A DNA stretch of 16,368 nucleotides from Paracoccaceae bacterium (lineage in GTDB: Bacteria > Pseudomonadota > Alphaproteobacteria > Rhodobacterales > Rhodobacteraceae), in contig SKMI01000329.1 in the NCBI GenBank assembly GCA_007121115.1, positions 1 to 16,368 on the forward strand. The letters run 5' to 3'. This document shows positions 1 to 7,721 of this stretch, piece by piece. Within the stretch, counting starts at the first letter, position 1, and each line of letters opens with the position of its first letter. The notes beneath the pieces were generated by a model. The model was not told the origin of the DNA, ran no database searches, and was given only the letters and a program-made list of their open reading frames with translations. A program made the translations under genes and the position numbers.

Positions 1-50
1 CCATAGTCCAGCGCCACACCCGCGTAATCGTCCAGAACCGCGATCTTCAT
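1..50 (-). CDS. D-2-hydroxyacid dehydrogenase family protein, N-terminal fragment
   Basis: Only the first 16 complete codons are in the window; the gene runs off the left edge. The minus-strand translation is MKIAVLDDYAGVALDY. This matches the usual opening of the D-2-hydroxyacid dehydrogenase (phosphoglycerate dehydrogenase-like) family, in which a first beta strand (KIAVLDDY) leads into the catalytic domain. A purine-rich GGAGAG lies just upstream of the ATG, which supports this start. The gene is divergent from pmbA, with about 255 bp between the two starts. That gap holds no other gene and no clear promoter that I can defend. The family reduces 2-keto acids or oxidises D-2-hydroxyacids with NAD(P)H; the substrate cannot be told from this fragment. 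The call rests on a short motif and is therefore moderate. Confidence 0.6.
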   Translation of the reverse strand, partial: MKIAVLDDYAGVALDY

Positions 51-305
51 GCCTCTCTCCGTTTAAAGAACTTGCACCTGCCAGCGATGCGCCGATGCTG
101 TCGCAGATTGTCCGTATCACAGGATGCCCGAAGGCGAAGCCCGGATGGTTGGCAGTGCGGTGGTCCATCCGGTCACGCTGGCGTGATGCTCCTTGATGGC
201 GGGTCCTTGTCTGCCCGCGCCCGGCTGTGGCGCGCAACGCCGGGGGGCATTCCCCTTGCAGCGCGGCTGCACTACATGGGGGTGGTCGAGAATTCGGAGG
301 ATTGC

Positions 306-1670
306 ATGTCGGACACTCTTGAAGCACCGCTGTCCCTGCCTGCCCTGACCGATGCGCTGGTGCAGGCCGCGCAGCGCGCCGGGGCGGATGCCGCGGATGC
401 CATGGCGGTTGCGGGCACATCTCAGTCCATCGACGTGCGCGCGGGCATGCTGGAGCAGGCCGAGCGGTCCGAAGGGGTCGAAATCGGCCTGCGGGTGCTG
501 ATCGGGCGGCGGCAGGCCTGCGTTTCGGCCTCGGACACGCGCGAGGCGACGCTGGCCGCCATGGCCGAGCGTGCAGTCGCCATGGCCCGCGAGGCGCCCG
601 AGGACCCGCATCTGCGGCTGGCCGAACCCGGCGAGCTGTCGGCGCGGCGCGACGCGGGTGGGCTGGACCTGGATGATCCGTCCCCCGAACCCACGCCCGA
701 GGTTCTGGAGGCCGACGCCCGCGCCGCCGAAGCCGCCGCACTGGCGGTGGCGGGCGTGGCGCAGGTACAGTCGGCCTCGGCCGCCTGGGGGCGGCGGGTG
801 GTGCATCTGGCGGCCTCGAACGGGTTTTCGGGCGGCTATGCGCGCAGCTCGCGCCACACCGCCTGCGTGGCGATCAGCGGCGAAGGCACCGGCATGGAAC
901 GCGACTGGCACGCCGAATCACGGGTCTATCAGGCCGACCTGCCCGAGGCGGCGATGATCGGCCGTATCGCCGGAGAACGCGCGGTGGCGCGCAAGGGCGC
1001 GCGCAAGCCGAAGACCGGCGCCTATCCGGTGCTTTATGACGAACGCATCAGCGCCGGGCTGATCCGGCACCTGCTGGCGGCCATCAACGGCAGTTCGGTG
1101 GCGCGCGGGTCAAGCTGGCTGCGCGATGCCATGGGCGACGCGGTGCTGCCCGCCGATATGTCGCTGACCGAGAATCCGCTGCGGCAGCGGACTTCGGGCT
1201 CGCGCCCCTTCGATGCCGAGGGGCTGGAGACTGCATCGCGTGTGCTGGTGCGCGACGGGGTGCTGGAAAGCTGGGTGCTGGATCTGGGCACGGCGTCGAA
1301 GCTGGGCACCCGCAGCACCGCCAACGCCGTGCGAGGTGTGAGCACGCCGCCCAGCCCGTCGGTCAGCAATGTCACCCTGACGCAGGGACTCGCCAGCCGC
1401 GAGGATCTCCTGGCCGAGATGGGGACCGGGCTGCTGGTCACCTCGCTCATCGGGTCCTCGATCAACCCTACCACCGGGGATTATTCGCGCGGGGCCTCGG
1501 GGTTCTGGGTCGAAAACGGTCAGATCGCCTGGCCGGTGAACGAATGCACCATTGCGGGCAACCTGCGCAACATGCTGCAGCGCATGACCCCGGCCAATGA
1601 CGCGCGGCTGCACCTGTCCGATCAGGTGCCCAGCCTGCTGGTCGAGGGGCTGACGATTGCCGGCGAGTGA
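306..1670 (+). CDS. pmbA: PmbA/TldE-type TldD-partner protease subunit
   Basis: A protein of 454 residues from the ATG at 306, preceded by GGAGG at 296-300 with good spacing. The open frame extends further upstream, but that part has no ribosome binding site and does not look like the family. The C-terminal half carries the characteristic PmbA blocks SRPFDAEGLET, STANAVRG and TSLIGSSINPTTGDYSRGASG, followed by WPVNECTIAGNL. In the known TldD/TldE (PmbA) heterodimer, TldD carries the HExxxH zinc site and TldE does not. No HExxxH is visible here, so this is the TldE/PmbA type. The complex cleaves unfolded peptides in the cytoplasm and helps mature some modified peptides and degrade CcdA in E. 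coli. A tldD gene is not in the window. It overlaps the next gene by 14 bp, so the two are probably co-transcribed. Confidence 0.9.
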   Translation: MSDTLEAPLSLPALTDALVQAAQRAGADAADAMAVAGTSQSIDVRAGMLEQAERSEGVEIGLRVLIGRRQACVSASDTREATLAAMAERAVAMAREAPEDPHLRLAEPGELSARRDAGGLDLDDPSPEPTPEVLEADARAAEAAALAVAGVAQVQSASAAWGRRVVHLAASNGFSGGYARSSRHTACVAISGEGTGMERDWHAESRVYQADLPEAAMIGRIAGERAVARKGARKPKTGAYPVLYDERISAGLIRHLLAAINGSSVARGSSWLRDAMGDAVLPADMSLTENPLRQRTSGSRPFDAEGLETASRVLVRDGVLESWVLDLGTASKLGTRSTANAVRGVSTPPSPSVSNVTLTQGLASREDLLAEMGTGLLVTSLIGSSINPTTGDYSRGASGFWVENGQIAWPVNECTIAGNLRNMLQRMTPANDARLHLSDQVPSLLVEGLTIAGE

Positions 1671-2478
1671 AGGTGCGAATGATCTTGCGCTTCTGACCGA
1701 GGCGGCGCAGGCAGCGGGCAAGATTGCCGCGCGGCATTTCGGGCAAGGGCCGCAGACGTGGGACAAGGGCGGCGGTCAGGGTCCGGTGACCGAGGCCGAT
1801 CTGGAAATCGACGCCATGCTGCGCGCGCGGCTGATGGGCGCGCGGCCCGGATACGGCTGGCTGTCCGAGGAAAGCGCCGACGACCCGGCGCGGCTGGCGC
1901 GCGCGCAGGTCTTCGTGGTGGACCCGATCGACGGTACCCGCGCCTTCATCGATGGGCAGAAGAGCTTTGCCCACGCGCTGGCGGTGGTCCGCCACGGCGC
2001 GCCGGTGGCGGCGGTGGTGCATCTGCCGCTCCTGGATCTGACCTATGCTGCCGCCAGGGGGCAGGGCGCATGGCTGAACGGCGCGCGGCTTACGGTACCG
2101 CTGCGCAAGGGGCTAGAGAGTGGGCTGGAGGGCGCGCGGGTGCTGGCCGCCCGCCCGCAATTGGCGCCCGAGCTGTGGCCCGGCGGGGTGCCGCCGGTGG
2201 AGCGACATTTCCGCCCCTCGCTGGCCTGGCGGTTGGCGCTGGTGGCCGAAGGCGCGTTCGACGCCATGCTGACGCTGCGCCGGACCTGGGACTGGGACGT
2301 GGCCGCCGCCAGCCTGATCGCGCTGGAGGCAGGGATCACCGTTACCGACCGGGCGGGCCTGCCCCCGCATTTCGCCCGCGCGGATCCGCGCAGCGACGGC
2401 ATCATCGCGGCCGCACCCGGTCTGCACGCCGCACTGATGTCCCGCCTGCGCCCGGGCGCGACAAGCGCCTCCGCCTGA
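1657..2478 (+). CDS. cysQ: Inositol monophosphatase-family phosphatase, CysQ-like
   Basis: A 273-residue protein starting at TTG 1657, inside the end of pmbA. GAGGGG at 1644-1649 lies seven bases upstream and no ATG or GTG occurs in frame near the start, so TTG with translational coupling is the best choice. The metal-dependent sugar/nucleotide phosphatase motifs are all present: VTEAD (44-48), SEES (70-73), DPIDGT (89-94) and WDWDVAAAS (211-219), giving the usual Asp/Glu metal ligands (D48, E71 or E72, D89, D92, D214). CysQ enzymes remove the 3'-phosphate from 3'-phosphoadenosine 5'-phosphate, recycling the by-product of sulfate assimilation in the cytoplasm. A general inositol monophosphatase is the alternative. 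From memory, pmbA next to cysQ is common in Rhodobacteraceae, and this supports CysQ. The length is typical. Confidence 0.85.
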   Translation: MPASEGANDLALLTEAAQAAGKIAARHFGQGPQTWDKGGGQGPVTEADLEIDAMLRARLMGARPGYGWLSEESADDPARLARAQVFVVDPIDGTRAFIDGQKSFAHALAVVRHGAPVAAVVHLPLLDLTYAAARGQGAWLNGARLTVPLRKGLESGLEGARVLAARPQLAPELWPGGVPPVERHFRPSLAWRLALVAEGAFDAMLTLRRTWDWDVAAASLIALEAGITVTDRAGLPPHFARADPRSDGIIAAAPGLHAALMSRLRPGATSASA

Positions 2479-2572
2479 CCGGCACCGCGAACGGCTGCCC
2501 TCGGCAGAGGCTGGTTTACTGCGCCCCGCTGTGGAGCGCTGGATAGGCGTGTGTTTGGCGGGAGACGCGCCC

Positions 2573-5365
2573 CTACTCTGCTGCAACGCTGCTTGGCGCC
2601 GGTTCCACCCGCACGGCGGCGAACTTGAACTCGGGGATCTTGCCATAGGGATCGAGCGCGGGGTTTGTCAGCACGTTCGCCGCCGCCTCGACATAGGCGA
2701 AGGGCACGAAGACCATGTTCTCCGACACCGCCCGGTCGGCGCGGGCCATCAGCTCGATGCTGCCGCGCCTTGTGACCAGCCGCACCATGCTGCCCGGCTC
2801 CACCCCCATCATCTTCAGCGTGCGCGGATGCAGCGAGCAGTTGGCCTCGGGCTCCACCGCGTCCAGCACCTTGGACCGACGGGTCATGGACCCCGTGTGC
2901 CAGTGCTCAAGTTGCCGCCCCGTGGTCAGCACCATCGGGTATTCGGGATCTGGCAACTCGTCCGGCGGGATCACCGCGGCGGGGGTGAAGCGCGCCCGAC
3001 CCCCTGCGCGCGGGAAGGCATCGGCAAAGACGATCGCCTGGCCCGGGTCCTGGGGCGAGAGTGACGGGTAGGTGACCGCATTCTCGCGTTCCAGCCGCTC
3101 CCAGGTGATATTGTCGAGCGAGGGCATGCCCTTCTTCATCTCGGCAAAGACCTCGGACGGATGGGTGAAGCCCCAGTCCAGCCCCAGCCGGTTGGCAAGC
3201 GCCACGGTGATTTCCCAGTCCTCGCGCGCCCCGCCCGGCGGGGGCGTGGCGCGGCGGCCCATCTGCACCTGCCGGTTGGTATTGGTCACCGTGCCGGTCT
3301 TTTCGTAGAACGCCGCCGCCGGAAGGATCACATCGGCATAGTTGGCGGTTTCGGTCAGGAAGATGTCCTGCACCACCAGATGCTCCATCCGCGACAGCGC
3401 CTCGCGCACATGGTTCAGGTCCGGGTCCGACATGGCCGGGTTCTCGCCCAGGATATACATGCCCTTGATCGCGCCCTCATGGACCGCATCCATGATTTCG
3501 GTCACGGTCAGGCCCTTCTGGTCCGAGAAATCGTCGATCCCCCAGATCTCGGTGAAATGGCGGCGGATGCTGTCATCGGTCACGCTCTGGTAATCGGGCA
3601 GGAACATGGGAACCAGCCCCGCGTCCGAAGCGCCCTGCACGTTGTTCTGCCCGCGCAGCGGGTGCAGCCCGGTGCCGGGGCGGCCCACATGGCCGCACAT
3701 GAGCGCGAGCGAGATCAGACAGCGCGAATTGTCGGTGCCGTGGATGTGCTGGCTGATGCCCATCCCCCAAAAGATCATCCCAGCCTGTGCGCGCGCGAAT
3801 TCCCGCGCCACGTCGCGCAGCGTGTCGGCGGGGATGCCACATGCGGGCGCCATCGCCTCGGGGGTGAAGTCCTTCAACCGTGCGCGCATGTCGTCCCAGT
3901 TCTCCGTCATCGCCTGGATATACTGGGTGTCGTAGAGCCCCTCCTCGACGATCACGTGCATGATCGCGTTCAGCATCGACACATCTGCGCCGGGCTTGAA
4001 TTGCAGCATGTGCGACGCATAGCGCTTCAGCGCCTGCCCGCGCGGGTCCATGACGATCAGCTTGCCGCCACGCTTGGTGAACTGCTTGAAGAACGTCGCG
4101 GCGACGGGGTGGTTTTCCACCGGATTGGCGCCGATGACGATGGCCACGTCGGCGTTCTCGATCTCGTTGAACGTGGCCGTGACTGCGCCCGAGCCCACGT
4201 TTTCCAGAAGTGCCGCGACCGAGGACGCATGGCACAGCCGCGTGCAGTGATCGACGTTGTTGTGCCGGAACCCTTCGCGGATGAAGCGCTGGAACAGATA
4301 CGCCTCCTCGTTGGTGCATTTGGCCGAGCCGAAGCCCGCCACCGCCGTCCCGCCCTGGGTATCGCGCAGGTGCCGCAGGCCGCCCGCGGCCGCGTCCAGC
4401 GCCTCGTCCCAGGATGCCTCGCGGAAATGGCGCTGCCAGTTGTCGGGGTCCACGTTCAGCCCCTTCTCGGGGGCGTCTTCCCGCCGGATCAGGGGTTTGG
4501 TCAGCCGGTGCGGGTGGTGGATGTAGTCATAGCCGAAGCGGCCCTTGACGCACAGCCGCCCCTCGTTCGCCGGGCCGTTGATCCCATCCACATACTTGAC
4601 CTTGCCATCCTTGACCTTGAGGCTGACCTGACAGCCCACCCCGCAGAAGGGGCAGACGGACTCCACCTCCGAATCGTAATCCTTGCTGTCGCCCTGCTGG
4701 GCGTCATCCAGCACGCTCGCTTCCATCAGCGCGCCGGTGGGGCAGGCCTGCACGCATTCGCCGCAGGCCACGCAGGTGCTCTCGCCCATGGGGTCGTTGA
4801 AGTCGAAGACCGGCCAGGTGTCATGCCCGCGCCCGGCCATGCCGATCACGTCGTTGACCTGCACCTCGCGGCAGGCGCGCACGCACAGCCCGCACTGGAT
4901 GCAGGCGTCAAGGTTCACGCGCATGGCGACATGGCTGTCATCCAGCAGCGGGATGCGGTCGCGCTCCAGTTTCGGAAACCGGCTTTCGGTGACGCCGTTC
5001 GCCGCGGCCATGTCCCACAGATGGGCAGAGCGGTCGTGCGCGACCTCCTGCTTCGGCTGGTCGGCGACCAGAAGCTCCACCACCATCTTCTGCGCGGCCT
5101 TCGCGCGGGCCGAGGCGGAATGCACCACCATCCCGTCCTGCGGCTCGCGGATGCAGCTTGCGGCCAGCACCCGCTCGCCCTCGATCTCCACCATGCAGGC
5201 GCGGCAGTTGCCGTCCGGGCGATAGCCCGGCGCGGGCTTGTGGCACAGATGCGGGATTACCAGCCCGCGCCCGTTGGCGACCTCCCAGATGGTCTCGCCG
5301 GGCCGGGCGGTGACCTCCTTGCCGTCGAGGGTGAAGGTGATGGTGTCGGTTTTGGTGTCAGCCAT
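2573..5365 (-). CDS. fdhA: NAD-dependent formate dehydrogenase, catalytic alpha subunit (FdsA/Fdh1A type)
   Basis: A 930-residue molybdopterin oxidoreductase; also called fdsA, fdh1A or fdhF in other genomes. Domains in order: a plant-type 2Fe-2S ferredoxin domain (C41, C54, C57, C71); two 4Fe-4S ferredoxin motifs (C155/158/161/165 and C198/201/204/208); the 4Fe-4S site next to the pterin (C238, C241, C245, C272); then the Mo/W-bis-MGD catalytic domain and a C-terminal dinucleotide-binding domain with TGRQLEHWHTGSMTRRS. The likely metal ligand is C378 followed by H379, in DHCTRLCHASSV. It oxidises formate to CO2 in the cytoplasm and passes electrons to the FMN subunit encoded just upstream. 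The start at 5365 has GGAGA at good spacing, and 37 bp separate it from the preceding gene. The His-Cys3 cluster motif found in many FdsA/NuoG proteins is absent: there is no Cys between residues 72 and 154. No fdsD or fdhD follows. Confidence 0.93.
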   Translation of the reverse strand: MADTKTDTITFTLDGKEVTARPGETIWEVANGRGLVIPHLCHKPAPGYRPDGNCRACMVEIEGERVLAASCIREPQDGMVVHSASARAKAAQKMVVELLVADQPKQEVAHDRSAHLWDMAAANGVTESRFPKLERDRIPLLDDSHVAMRVNLDACIQCGLCVRACREVQVNDVIGMAGRGHDTWPVFDFNDPMGESTCVACGECVQACPTGALMEASVLDDAQQGDSKDYDSEVESVCPFCGVGCQVSLKVKDGKVKYVDGINGPANEGRLCVKGRFGYDYIHHPHRLTKPLIRREDAPEKGLNVDPDNWQRHFREASWDEALDAAAGGLRHLRDTQGGTAVAGFGSAKCTNEEAYLFQRFIREGFRHNNVDHCTRLCHASSVAALLENVGSGAVTATFNEIENADVAIVIGANPVENHPVAATFFKQFTKRGGKLIVMDPRGQALKRYASHMLQFKPGADVSMLNAIMHVIVEEGLYDTQYIQAMTENWDDMRARLKDFTPEAMAPACGIPADTLRDVAREFARAQAGMIFWGMGISQHIHGTDNSRCLISLALMCGHVGRPGTGLHPLRGQNNVQGASDAGLVPMFLPDYQSVTDDSIRRHFTEIWGIDDFSDQKGLTVTEIMDAVHEGAIKGMYILGENPAMSDPDLNHVREALSRMEHLVVQDIFLTETANYADVILPAAAFYEKTGTVTNTNRQVQMGRRATPPPGGAREDWEITVALANRLGLDWGFTHPSEVFAEMKKGMPSLDNITWERLERENAVTYPSLSPQDPGQAIVFADAFPRAGGRARFTPAAVIPPDELPDPEYPMVLTTGRQLEHWHTGSMTRRSKVLDAVEPEANCSLHPRTLKMMGVEPGSMVRLVTRRGSIELMARADRAVSENMVFVPFAYVEAAANVLTNPALDPYGKIPEFKFAAVRVEPAPSSVAAE

Positions 5366-5402
5366 CGGTTCAGTCTCCGAATATCGTTCAGGGCCGGGGG
5401 CT

Positions 5403-7091
5403 CTAGCGGACCTCGTCGGGGAAGTGTTTCATGGTCAGCAGGATCGGGTTCGGCGCCGCCTGGCCCAGCCCGCAGATCGAGGCATCGACCATGGTCTGGC
5501 ACAGCTCTTCCAGCAGCGGCTGGTCCCAGGCTTCGGCCTGCATCAGCTTCACTGCCTTCTCGCAGCCCGACCGGCAGGGCGTGCACTGCCCGCAGCTTTC
5601 ATCCTCGAAGAATCGCAGCATGTTCAAAGCCGCCGCCCGCGCGCTGTCCTGATCCGACAGCACCACCACGGCGGCCGAGCCGATGAAGCTGCCATGCGGT
5701 TGCAGCGTGTCGAAGTCCAGCGGCACGTCGTCCAGCGATGCCGGCAGCAGCCCCGAAGACGGCCCGCCGGGCTGATACGCCTTCAGTTCGTGCCCCTCGG
5801 CCATGCCCCCGGCGGCGTCGATCACATCGCGGATGGTGGACCCGGCGGGCAGCAGGTAGACGCCGGGCTGCGCGACCCGGCCGCTGACCGAGTAGCTGCG
5901 CAAGCCCTTGCGCCCGTTCAACTCGGTGCCGGTCAGCACCTCTGGCCCCTCGCGGCAAACACGCGCCACCCAGTGCAGGGTTTCCACGTTATGCACCAGC
6001 GTGGGGCGGTCGAAGATCCCCACCTGCGCCACATAGGGCGGGCGGTGACGGGGCAGGCCGCGCTTGCCCTCGATCGATTCGATCATCGAGGATTCCTCGC
6101 CGCAGATATAGGCGCCCGCGCCCCGGCGCAGGTCGATGTATCCGGGCGTGATGATCTCGGCCGCTTCCAGCGCGGCAATCTCCTCGGCCAGGATATGCAG
6201 CACCGCCGGATATTCGTCGCGCATGTAGATGAAGCACTTTTCGGCCTCGACCGCCCAGGCGGCGATCAGCATTCCCTCCAGCATCAGATGCGGCACGCGC
6301 TCCAGATAGTAGCGGTCCTTGAAGGTGCCGGGCTCGCCCTCGTCGCCGTTCACGGCCAGGTAGCGCGGGCCGGGATTGGCGCGCACGAAGCCCCATTTCT
6401 TGCCTGACGGGAAGCCCGCGCCGCCCAGCCCGCGCAATCCGCTTTCCAGCACCTTTTCCTGCACGGCTTCCCAATCGCCGCCTTCACGCAGCGCCAGCAG
6501 CGCGTCATAGCCGCCTGACAGCCGATAGGATTCCAGCCGTTCGTAATCCGGGATCACCGGGTGGAAATCTCCGGCGGCGATGGTTTCGGCGATGTTTTCC
6601 GGCGTGGCGTGATCCACATGGCGGTGGCCGATCTCCACAACCGGCGCGGTGTCGCACCGGCCCATGCAGGGCGCGCGCAGCACGCGCACCCTGGACGGGT
6701 CATGCCCGGCCTCCAGTGCTTGCTTCAGCGCCTGCGCCCCGGCCAGTTCGCACGACAGCGAATCGCAGACACGGATGGTCAGGTCCGGGGGCGGGGTCTC
6801 GCCTTCCTTAACAAGGTCGAAATGCGCGTAAAAGCTCGCATCCTCCCAGACCTCGGCCATGGAAAGGCGCATCTCATGCGCCAGCGCGCGCAGGTGGGCG
6901 GCGGACAGATGGCCGTAATGGTCCTGAATCAGATGCAGGAATTCGATCAGCAGGTCGCGGCGGCGGGGCCGGTCGCCCAGAAGCGCCTGCACCTCTTCCA
7001 GCGCCTGGTCGTCGTACTGGCGGCCCTTTGGAGTGCGCCGTCCGCGCCCGCGCCCCGACTTCCAGACTCCGCTGCCTTCATCCAACGCCAT
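5403..7091 (-). CDS. fdhB: Formate dehydrogenase NAD/FMN subunit, fused FdsG-FdsB (NuoE-NuoF-like)
   Basis: A 562-residue protein from the ATG at 7091, with AGGGAG eight bases upstream. The frame stays open to 7187, but that extension would run through the promoter and an operator-like repeat, so the shorter start is preferred. Residues about 25-170 form a thioredoxin-like 2Fe-2S subunit (C109, C114, C142, C146), equivalent to FdsG/NuoE. Residues about 185-562 are FdsB/NuoF: the NAD(H)-binding glycine loop GLRGLGGAGFPSG (218-230), the FMN loop NGDEGEPGTFKDR (248-260), an SLBB-like region, and a 4Fe-4S site at C500, C503, C506 and C540. The protein takes electrons from the catalytic subunit and reduces NAD+. 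Methylobacterium FDH1 has the same two-subunit layout. It is the first gene of the operon. Confidence 0.92.
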   Translation of the reverse strand: MALDEGSGVWKSGRGRGRRTPKGRQYDDQALEEVQALLGDRPRRRDLLIEFLHLIQDHYGHLSAAHLRALAHEMRLSMAEVWEDASFYAHFDLVKEGETPPPDLTIRVCDSLSCELAGAQALKQALEAGHDPSRVRVLRAPCMGRCDTAPVVEIGHRHVDHATPENIAETIAAGDFHPVIPDYERLESYRLSGGYDALLALREGGDWEAVQEKVLESGLRGLGGAGFPSGKKWGFVRANPGPRYLAVNGDEGEPGTFKDRYYLERVPHLMLEGMLIAAWAVEAEKCFIYMRDEYPAVLHILAEEIAALEAAEIITPGYIDLRRGAGAYICGEESSMIESIEGKRGLPRHRPPYVAQVGIFDRPTLVHNVETLHWVARVCREGPEVLTGTELNGRKGLRSYSVSGRVAQPGVYLLPAGSTIRDVIDAAGGMAEGHELKAYQPGGPSSGLLPASLDDVPLDFDTLQPHGSFIGSAAVVVLSDQDSARAAALNMLRFFEDESCGQCTPCRSGCEKAVKLMQAEAWDQPLLEELCQTMVDASICGLGQAAPNPILLTMKHFPDEVR

Positions 7092-7130
7092 CGCCCCGGC
7101 TCCCTGCTGTTGCTGCGTTTCTGGTATACA

Positions 7131-7159
7131 ATGTAATGGGTCGTTTCTGCGGCGGTCAA
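7131..7159 (-). promoter_or_regulatory. Predicted sigma70-type promoter of the formate dehydrogenase operon
   Basis: On the minus strand TTGACC (7154-7159) and TTACAT (7131-7136) are separated by exactly 17 bases, close to the alphaproteobacterial housekeeping consensus. Transcription would start near 7124, giving a leader of about 33 bases before the fdhB start at 7091. The position agrees with the inverted repeat centred about 63 bases upstream of that start. The match is by eye, not experimental. The -10 element is imperfect, and TTGTAT just downstream is an alternative. Confidence 0.5.
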
Positions 7160-7175
7160 TATTGATGATCCGTGA

Positions 7176-7198
7176 TTTGATAGGCAAAGACTATCAAA
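7176..7198. promoter_or_regulatory. LysR-type regulator binding site (inverted repeat) upstream of fdhBA
   Basis: A perfect inverted repeat: arms TTTGATAG (7176-7183) and CTATCAAA (7191-7198) around a 7-base spacer, containing the ATAG-N7-CTAT / T-N11-A geometry typical of LysR-type regulators. Its centre is about 63 bases upstream of the predicted transcription start, the usual place of the recognition site for activators of this class. A second short palindrome, TCAATATTGA (7156-7165), overlaps the -35 region and could be the activation site. Known fds operons are often controlled by a divergently encoded LysR protein (FdsR); no such gene is in this window. Confidence 0.6.
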
Positions 7199-7282
7199 GC
7201 CTGCGCTGGTATGCGATTGGTCGGTGACGCGCAACCCGTCTGTCGCTATTCCTTGGAGATGGTTTCGCCCAAGGATTGTATT

Positions 7283-7582
7283 GTGAACCCTACCCTGACG
7301 GCCGCAGGCGTTGCGCTTGCCACGTGCATTGCCGTGCCGGGGCTCGCCGATACCCGTACGCTGAGCGGGCAGGTCACCTATGCCGAGCGCATCCTGTTGC
7401 CCGAGGGCAGCGTGCGGATGGTGGAGGCGCATGACGCCGACGAACGGCTGCTGGCCACCCTGCGCGCGCCGACCGACGGCGCGCAGGTGCCGCTGTAGTT
7501 CGCGCTGGACGTGCCCGCCGACACGTTGCTGACCGTGCACAGTGCAGAGGTCATCGCCGCAAGGATGAAGACCCCGGAATAG
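7283..7582 (+). pseudogene. YbaY/YscW-like secreted protein gene interrupted by an amber codon
   Basis: The frame starts at GTG 7283 with AAGGA seven bases upstream. It encodes a signal-peptide-like N-terminus (hydrophobic stretch ending near GLAD), then LSGQVTYAERILLPEGSVRM and GAQVPL. A TAG at 7496-7498 stops it, yet the same frame goes on with FALDVPADTLLTVHSAEV to a second stop at 7580-7582. The pattern GxVTYxERIxLPxGxV followed by VPLxF resembles the YbaY / type III secretion chaperone-like domain of small envelope lipoproteins. The TAG sits where a glutamine codon (CAG) would fit, so one transition could explain the break. The C-terminal end also looks shorter than usual. The function of such proteins is unclear. 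Alternatives are a short functional product or a sequencing error. Confidence 0.55.
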
Positions 7583-7721
7583 CAGGGTGGCGGCAGCTTC
7601 AGGCGCCCTGCAAAGCGATTTGCGCCGGATCAAGGCGCGCGGCCTTGCAATCCCCCATGCTGCGCCAAGGTGAAAGGGCAGGGGCCGCGCGCCCCGCCAC
7701 GGCTTTGACAGGGGAAAACAG

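Noticed and set aside
2495..2507. CTGCC-CTC-GGCAG hairpin between the CysQ-like and formate dehydrogenase genes
   Set aside because: The stem is short, the loop has three bases, and no T run follows. It is likely to arise by chance in GC-rich sequence.
3161..5686. Very long plus-strand open frame opposite the formate dehydrogenase genes
   Set aside because: It is the antisense shadow of two strongly recognised genes in a GC-rich genome. The translation is low-complexity, His/Arg/Ala-rich, and has no domain pattern.
7092..7187. N-terminal extension of the fused formate dehydrogenase subunit to 7187
   Set aside because: It would place coding sequence over the promoter and inverted repeat. The ATG at 7091 has a better ribosome binding site.
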